Part shown: positions 4,390-7,920 of the stretch, one piece after another
Numbering within the stretch: the stretch's first letter is position 1
Layout of the letters: each line of letters opens with the position of its first letter
Source of the DNA: an uncultured Clostridia bacterium
GTDB taxonomy: Bacteria; Bacillota; Clostridia; Oscillospirales; Oscillospiraceae
Assembly: GCA_947383645.1 (NCBI GenBank)
Contig: CANDEH010000103.1
Coordinates: 1-7,920 of the forward strand
Direction of reading: 5' to 3'
DNA length: 7,920 nucleotides
The notes under the pieces: generated by a model
Told to the model about the DNA's origin: nothing
Database searches by the model: none
Seen by the model: the letters and a program-made list of their open reading frames with translations, nothing else
Made by a program: the position numbers and the translations under genes

Positions 4390-5157
4390 ATGCAGGAATT
4401 AGAAAAACAGTTCCATATCCACTGCCGGAGCGGCGACGTGGGCCGCTACTGTATCCTGCCCGGGGATCCGGGGCGCTGCGCGTCTATTGCCGCGCTGTTT
4501 GACGGGGCGGCGCTGGTGGCCCAAAACCGGGAGTACACCGTCTACACCGGCGCCCTCCTGGGGGAGAAGGTTACTGTCTGCTCCACGGGGATCGGCGGGC
4601 CCTCCGCCGCCATCGCCATGGAGGAGCTGGCGAACATTGGAGCGGACACCTTTATCCGGGTGGGCACCTGCGGGGGTATCGACCTCTCCGTCCAGTCCGG
4701 GGACATCGTGGTGGCCACCGGGGCCGTGCGCCAGGAGGGTACCAGCCGGGAGTACGCCCCCATCGAGTACCCCGCCGTGCCGGACTTCGGCCTCACCGCC
4801 GCCCTCATCGACGCCGCCAGAGCCCTGGGCAAGACCTGCCATGCCGGGGTGGTCCAGTGCAAGGACAGCTTCTACGGCCAGCACAGCCCCGGCAGGATGC
4901 CCGTCAGCGCGGAACTGCTGGAGAAGTGGGAGGCCTGGAGGCGTCTGGGCGTAAAGGCCAGCGAGATGGAGTCCGCGGCGCTGTTCACTGTGGCCGCCAG
5001 CCGGGGGGTCCGGTGCGGCTCCTGCTTCCATGTGATCTGGAATCAGGAGCGGGAGGCCGCCGGGCTGGACCAGCACATGAGCGAGGATACCTCCGCCGCC
5101 GTCCGGGTGGGGGTGGAGGCGCTGAGACGGATCATCGCCGCCGAGCGGGGGCGATAA
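4390..5157 (+). CDS. udp: Uridine phosphorylase
   Basis: 255 residues, full length for the NP-I nucleoside phosphorylase family. It cleaves uridine with phosphate to uracil and ribose-1-phosphate in cytoplasmic nucleoside salvage. Visible motifs: GDPGR at 25-29 (phosphate-binding arginine), NREYT with R47 (from the neighbouring subunit in this family), CSTGIGGPS at 64-72, R90 in RVGTCGG, FYGQHSPGRM at 161-170 (Q164 and R169 match the uracil-binding Gln/Arg of uridine phosphorylases and separate it from purine-specific relatives) and EMES at 182-185 (ribose binding). The start at 4390 has AAAAGGAGG 7 bases upstream; the frame is open to 4282 without family similarity. It has its own promoter. 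No good terminator follows, only a short CCCC-GGA-GGGG hairpin at 5175-5185, so some read-through into the riboswitch is possible. Confidence 0.9.
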   Translation: MQELEKQFHIHCRSGDVGRYCILPGDPGRCASIAALFDGAALVAQNREYTVYTGALLGEKVTVCSTGIGGPSAAIAMEELANIGADTFIRVGTCGGIDLSVQSGDIVVATGAVRQEGTSREYAPIEYPAVPDFGLTAALIDAARALGKTCHAGVVQCKDSFYGQHSPGRMPVSAELLEKWEAWRRLGVKASEMESAALFTVAASRGVRCGSCFHVIWNQEREAAGLDQHMSEDTSAAVRVGVEALRRIIAAERGR

Positions 5158-5185
5158 GGAACCGTTAAGGCCGTCCCCGGAGGGG

Positions 5186-5214
5186 TTGACAGCGCCGGTT
5201 TCCCGGCATATCAT
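5186..5214 (+). promoter_or_regulatory. Promoter of the riboswitch leader
   Basis: A consensus TTGACA (5186-5191) lies exactly 17 bp before TATCAT (5209-5214). Transcription would start around 5219-5222, at the first strand of the riboswitch P1 helix. It is the best vegetative promoter match in the window. Confidence 0.8.
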
Positions 5215-5218
5215 GGGA

Positions 5219-5311
5219 CAAAAGGGAGTAGTCGGCGCCCCGCTGCGGGGCGCGGCAGAGCGCGTCAGTACGGCCACGGGCCCGGCTTTGTCTGAAATGA
5301 CGAGACTTTTG
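5219..5311 (+). promoter_or_regulatory. yybP-ykoY manganese riboswitch
   Basis: The leader follows the class order. P1 5' strand CAAAAG (5219-5224) runs into the conserved GGGAGTAG loop (5224-5231). A GC-rich P2 hairpin follows (GCGCCCC 5235-5241 with GGGGCGC 5247-5253). Then CAGAGC (5256-5261) pairs with GCTTTG (5285-5290) around a conserved GTCAGTACG (5264-5272), followed by CCCGGCTTTGTCTGA (5281-5295). The AGTAG, GTCA(A/G)T and CCGGCTTTGT elements match what I recall of the Lactococcus yybP-ykoY RNA. P1 closes with CTTTTG (5306-5311), which is also part of the left arm of the following terminator, so ligand-stabilised P1 should prevent termination: Mn2+ switches expression on. This class typically controls Mn2+ efflux genes such as mntP, UPF0016 or P-type ATPase genes. 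Here the downstream gene is OadB-like, which is unusual. Confidence 0.8.
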
Positions 5312-5345
5312 CAGTGCGTTTGCGCTGCAAAAGTCTCGTTTTTTT
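5301..5345 (+). terminator. Riboswitch expression-platform terminator
   Basis: Left arm 5301-5317 pairs with 5322-5338 over 17 bp with one G-U pair (CGAGACTTTTGCAG... with ...CTGCAAAAGTCTCG), a GTTT loop and seven T at 5339-5345. The CTTTTG in the left arm is shared with riboswitch P1, making aptamer and terminator mutually exclusive. It lies 56 bases before the ATG of the regulated gene. Confidence 0.93.
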
Positions 5346-5401
5346 GCGCTTCTGCCAAATATGTCCCTTCCTGCATTTTTTGACTGAACAAGGAGGTTTT
5401 T

Positions 5402-6502
5402 ATGGAACATACGGTACTTGCCAACTTCCTCGCCTTTACGCCCCGGCAGGGGGTCATGATCGCCATCGGTCTGGTGTTGATCTATCTGGCGGTCAGGAAG
5501 GGAATGGAGCCGGCGCTGCTGCTGCCCATGGGATTTGGAGCTGTTCTGGTAAACCTGCCCTTCGCGGAGGTTCCCGCTCTTCAAACGCTCTTTGAGGCGG
5601 GGATTGCCAGCGAGCTGTTTCCGCTGCTGCTCTTCATCGGCGTAGGGGCCATGATCGACTTCGGCCCCCTTCTCAGCGATCCCAAGCTGCTGCTCTTCGG
5701 CGCGGCGGCGCAGCTGGGCGTGTTTCTCACCCTGTCGGCGGCGGTGCTCTTGGGGTTTGACCTGCGGGACGCGGCCGCCATCGGTGTCATCGGTGCGGCA
5801 GACGGTCCCACCAGCATCTACGTGGCCAGCTTCTTTCAGAGCAAATATCAGGGCCCTATCATGGTGGCGGCCTACAGCTATATGGCGCTGGTACCCATTG
5901 TACAGCCGCCGGTGATCCGTCTGCTCACCACAAGGGAGGAGCGAAGGAGGCGCATGGAGTATGCCCCGAAAAGCGTTTCCAGAGCCGCACGGATTTTGTT
6001 TCCCATTCTCGTAACGATTCTGGCCGGGGCGGCGGCTCCCAAGAGCGCGGAGCTGATTGGATTTCTCATGTTCGGGAATCTGATCCGGGAGTGCGGCGTG
6101 CTGGAGAGCCTGAGCCTGAGCGCCCAGCGGGAGCTGGCCAATTTAGTTACGCTGCTGCTGGGACTGACGGTGGCGTTTCAGATGCGCGCGGAGCAATTTG
6201 TTACCTGGGAGACCTTGATGATCCTGGGACTGGGACTGCTCGCTTTTTTGCTGGATACCGCCGGCGGGGTGCTGTTTGCCAAGGCGCTGAATTTGTTTTG
6301 CAGAAAGAAGGTAAACCCCATGATCGGCGCGGCGGGGATCTCCGCCTTCCCCATGGCCTCAAGGACCGTGCATAAGATGGGGCTACAGGAGGACCCCTAC
6401 AACTTCCTTCTGATGCAGGCGGCGGGGGCAAACGTGGGCGGACAGATTGCGTCGGTGATCGCCGGAGGAATGATCCTCTCCCTGGTGGAGCCGCTGCTAT
6501 AA
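5402..6502 (+). CDS. OadB-family (Na+-translocating decarboxylase beta subunit-like) membrane protein
   Basis: 366 residues, very hydrophobic, about ten membrane segments. OadB/GcdB/MmdB signatures are present: GVGAMIDFGPLL (80-91), GAADGPTSIY (131-140) with D134 at the position of the family's Na+-coupling aspartate, AYSYMALVPIVQPP (157-170), FGNLIRECGV (about 224-233), a DTAGGVLFAK segment and NPMIGAAGISAFPMASR (295-311) followed by the re-entrant PYNFLLMQAAGANVGGQI. In the classical complex this subunit couples biotin-dependent decarboxylation to Na+ export with alpha and gamma partners. No carboxyltransferase, biotin-carrier or normal gamma gene is nearby; only a tiny OadG-like gene follows. 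It is controlled by a yybP-ykoY riboswitch, so a decarboxylase-independent, Mn2+-linked transport function is possible (inference). Ribosome binding site AAGGAGG (5390-5396), 5 bases before the ATG. Confidence 0.88.
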   Translation: MEHTVLANFLAFTPRQGVMIAIGLVLIYLAVRKGMEPALLLPMGFGAVLVNLPFAEVPALQTLFEAGIASELFPLLLFIGVGAMIDFGPLLSDPKLLLFGAAAQLGVFLTLSAAVLLGFDLRDAAAIGVIGAADGPTSIYVASFFQSKYQGPIMVAAYSYMALVPIVQPPVIRLLTTREERRRRMEYAPKSVSRAARILFPILVTILAGAAAPKSAELIGFLMFGNLIRECGVLESLSLSAQRELANLVTLLLGLTVAFQMRAEQFVTWETLMILGLGLLAFLLDTAGGVLFAKALNLFCRKKVNPMIGAAGISAFPMASRTVHKMGLQEDPYNFLLMQAAGANVGGQIASVIAGGMILSLVEPLL

Positions 6503-6534
6503 CATGTCTAAGTGGAATAGGAGGCTGTAGAGCT

Positions 6535-6648
6535 ATGGCAGAGTTTTATGTGACGCTGAGAATTTTAGTTGAGGGGATGGCCGGTGTGTTCAGCACCGCG
6601 GCGCTGATCTGGGGAGGGGTTACAGTACTGCGGAAAATAGGAAAGTAA
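6535..6648 (+). CDS. OadG-related small one-helix transporter subunit
   Basis: A 37-residue protein too short for most gene callers. AGGAGG (6519-6524) lies 10 bases before the ATG and the gene starts 32 bases after the OadB-like stop, so the two should be co-transcribed. The sequence begins MAEFYVTLRILVEGMAGVFS and continues with TAALIWGGVTVLRK to a basic end: one membrane helix from about 8 to 31 with polar start and positively charged C-terminus. The EGMAGVFS entry to the helix is like the start of OadG-type gamma subunits, which anchor and stabilise OadB, but the long C-terminal tail that contacts the alpha subunit in OadG is missing. This fits small OadG-related subunits that accompany stand-alone OadB-like transporters. 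Function is inferred from size, topology and position. Confidence 0.7.
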   Translation: MAEFYVTLRILVEGMAGVFSTAALIWGGVTVLRKIGK

Positions 6649-6693
6649 AAATGCGGGATGTACCGGGATGTTGACAAAAGTGGACTGCCGGCG

Positions 6694-6867
6694 GCCGCCC
6701 TGGATTTAGAAGCTGTACCAATAGGTGAAACATACAGATATGCGAGATAAAATTGGAGATAACAAGGCAAGAAATCGCAGAAATACTTGGTGTATTTCAA
6801 GATTTTTTAACGCAGTTAGCGGCAATTTTAGCCGCAAAGATGTGTGTTGAGCCTATTGGTACAGCTT
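6694..6867 (-). ncRNA. Candidate divergent copy of the hpf-linked structured RNA
   Basis: Read on the minus strand, 6867-6812 aligns without gaps to 1182-1237: 39 of 56 positions are identical, including 13 in a row at the start, ACACA, AATT, CCGCT and CTGC; TAAAAA and TCnTGAA follow in both. The architecture is kept: P1 CTGTACC/GGTACAG, an internal hairpin at the matching place, and a possible pseudoknot of GCCGCT (6823-6818) with GGCGGC (6699-6694) outside P1. It starts about a dozen bases after the acyl-CoA synthetase stop codon, as the first copy does after hpf. The 3' half is not similar, and no terminator is seen, so it may be a degenerate copy or only partly homologous. Confidence 0.4.
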
Positions 6868-6869
6868 CT
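6708..6869 (-). repeat. 162-bp inverted-repeat element with long imperfect arms
   Basis: AGAAGCTGTACCAATAGG (6708-6725) is the exact reverse complement of 6852-6869. Similarity between the arms continues inward to about 57 bases each (for example ATAAAATTGGAGATAAC against CTAAAATTGCCGCTAAC), leaving a centre of about 48 bases that contains its own hairpin (GAAATAC 6780-6786 with GTATTTC 6792-6798, and AAATC/GATTT outside). The whole could fold as one long hairpin, like a MITE. Both sides lack a T-run, so it is not a terminator. It fills most of the gap between the OadG-like gene and the acyl-CoA synthetase gene. A 13-bp core of the arm, AAGCTGTACCAAT, recurs at 1182-1194. Confidence 0.8.
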
Positions 6870-6880
6870 TATTCCGCAAG

Positions 6881-7920
6881 TTACAGCTTATTCCGCTGGA
6901 TCTTTCCGCTGATAGTCTTAGGCAGCTCATCCCGGAACACCACGATGCGGGGATATTTGTACGGTGCGGTGTGCTTCTTCACGTAGCTCTGGATCTCCTT
7001 CTTCAGCTCCTCGGTGCCCTCGGTGCCCTTAACAAGCACGATGCTGGCCTTGACCACCTGGCCGCGCAGCTCGTCCGGGGCGGCGCTGACGCCGCACTCC
7101 AGAACGTAGGGGAGCTCCATAATGACGCTCTCAATCTCGAAGGGCCCGATCCGGTAGCCGGAGGACTTGATGACGTCGTCCCGCCGGCCTACATACCACA
7201 GGTAGCCGTCCTCGTCCTGCCACGCCACGTCGCGGGTGTGGTAGAGCCCGTCGTGCCAGACCTCGCTGGTCTGGGCCTCGTCCTGGTAATACCCGGCGAA
7301 CAGGCCGCAGGGGAGCTTCCCCTCCTCGGCGCGGATGCAGATCTCGCCGTTCTCGCCGGGGGCCACGGGCTCGTCATTTTCGTCCACAAGCACCAGGTTG
7401 TAGGTGGGAATGGGCTTGCCCATGGAGCCGATCTTCTGCTTGTTGCCGATGAGATTGCCGATGGTGAGGGTCGTCTCCGTCTGGCCGAAGCCCTCGTAGA
7501 TCTGGAGGCCGGTCTGGGCCTCGAACTGGCGGAAGACCTCCGGATTCAGCGCTTCGCCGGCGGTGGTGGCGTGCTTAATGCTGGAGAGGTCATACTTACT
7601 GAGATCATCCTTGATGAACATGCGGTACATGGTCGGGGGGGCGCAGAAGGTGGTGATGTTGTACTTCTTGAACATGGGCAGGATGTCCGAGGCGTCAAAG
7701 CGGTCGAAGTCGTAGGTGAACACCGCCCCCTCGCACAGCCACTGGCCGTAGAGCTTGCCCCACAGGGCCTTGCCCCAGCCGGTCTCGCTGATGGTGAAGT
7801 GGAGGCCGTCGGCGTGGACGCAGTGCCAGTATTTCGCCGTGATGTAGTGGCCCAGGGCGTACTTGTAGCTGTGGGCGGCGATCTTGGGATAGCCGGTGGT
7901 GCCGGAGGTGAAGAACATCA
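6881..7920 (-). CDS. AMP-forming acyl-CoA synthetase (medium-chain/ACSM-like), 5' partial
   Basis: The last 346 or so residues of an adenylate-forming enzyme; the N-terminal part, about 200 residues, lies beyond the window's right edge, and the methionine nearest the edge is internal. Core motifs in order: FFTSGTTGYPK (P-loop-like A3), TISETGWGKALWGKLYGQW (typical of medium-chain/ACSM-type synthetases), YEGFGQTETT (A5), YHTRDVAWQDEDGYLWYVGRRDD (A7, with the ribose-binding aspartate), SGYRIGPFEIES (A8, the hinge region) and PKTISGKIQR (A10, catalytic lysine). The family activates a carboxylic acid with ATP and joins it to CoA. ACSM-type members prefer medium-chain, aromatic or branched acids; the substrate is not clear. 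The protein stops only two residues after KIQRN, earlier than many relatives, and the last 15 bases are almost duplicated immediately downstream. Confidence 0.9.
   Translation of the reverse strand, partial: MFFTSGTTGYPKIAAHSYKYALGHYITAKYWHCVHADGLHFTISETGWGKALWGKLYGQWLCEGAVFTYDFDRFDASDILPMFKKYNITTFCAPPTMYRMFIKDDLSKYDLSSIKHATTAGEALNPEVFRQFEAQTGLQIYEGFGQTETTLTIGNLIGNKQKIGSMGKPIPTYNLVLVDENDEPVAPGENGEICIRAEEGKLPCGLFAGYYQDEAQTSEVWHDGLYHTRDVAWQDEDGYLWYVGRRDDVIKSSGYRIGPFEIESVIMELPYVLECGVSAAPDELRGQVVKASIVLVKGTEGTEELKKEIQSYVKKHTAPYKYPRIVVFRDELPKTISGKIQRNKL

Noticed and set aside
4399..5466. 355-codon minus-strand frame opposite udp and the riboswitch
   Set aside because: Shadow of GC-rich coding sequence; rich in G, H, P and A, and it would run through the promoter, riboswitch and terminator.
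6708..6869. Inverted repeat as a transcription terminator between the flanking genes
   Set aside because: The perfect arms are separated by 126 bases and no T-run follows on either strand.
6753..6986. Plus-strand frame across the inverted-repeat element and the 3' end of the acyl-CoA synthetase gene
   Set aside because: It crosses the element and becomes antisense to the synthetase; no ribosome binding site. The shared PIGTAS peptide with the opposite frame is only the inverted repeat being translated.
1..7920. CRISPR array, tRNA, rRNA or intact transposase gene
   Set aside because: No regularly spaced direct repeats, no cloverleaf or rRNA-like stretch, and no transposase or integrase motifs in any frame.

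Overview
The window looks like a chromosomal stretch from a GC-rich, anaerobic, spore-forming Firmicute, probably a clostridium of the Oscillospiraceae type. The support is the C-terminus of acetyl-CoA synthase (Wood-Ljungdahl pathway), a SpoIIQ-like sporulation protein behind a sigma-F-type promoter, a long-form hibernation factor, a sodium-pump beta-subunit homologue, strong AGGAGG ribosome binding sites and classical hairpin/T-run terminators. The organism assignment is inference from gene content.

Layout: 1-258 (+) is the end of acsB, closed by a terminator. 259-631 is non-coding and holds the hpf promoter plus a minus-strand terminator with no visible minus-strand gene. 632-1174 (+) is long-form hpf. 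1182-1365 (+) directly behind it is a compact structured RNA, probably of the raiA-motif kind, merged with a strong terminator. 1364-1419 is a perfect 23-bp-arm palindrome, 3 bp from the promoter of a lower-GC marR-nitroreductase pair (1504-2561). 2562-2930 is a gap with two terminator-like hairpins, a possible minus-strand gene remnant and a sigma-F-type promoter; the promoter drives spoIIQ (2931-3647). A shared terminator separates spoIIQ from a convergent SUKH/SMI1-KNR4 gene (3723-4244, -), which is divergent from uridine phosphorylase (4390-5157, +). 5186-5345 is a promoter, a yybP-ykoY (Mn2+) riboswitch and an intrinsic terminator, leading an OadB-like membrane protein (5402-6502) and a 37-residue one-helix OadG-like protein (6535-6648). 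6708-6869 is an inverted-repeat element. 6881-7920 (-) is the C-terminal part of a medium-chain-type acyl-CoA synthetase.

The two most interesting signals are these. First, a riboswitch of the manganese-sensing class controls an orphan OadB/OadG-like pair with no decarboxylase subunits in view, which suggests an ion-transport role linked to Mn2+. Second, the inverted-repeat element behind the acyl-CoA synthetase is about 70% identical over 56 ungapped positions to the 5' half of the structured RNA behind hpf. It sits in the same position relative to a stop codon, so it looks like a second, divergent copy of that RNA or a mobile derivative of it.
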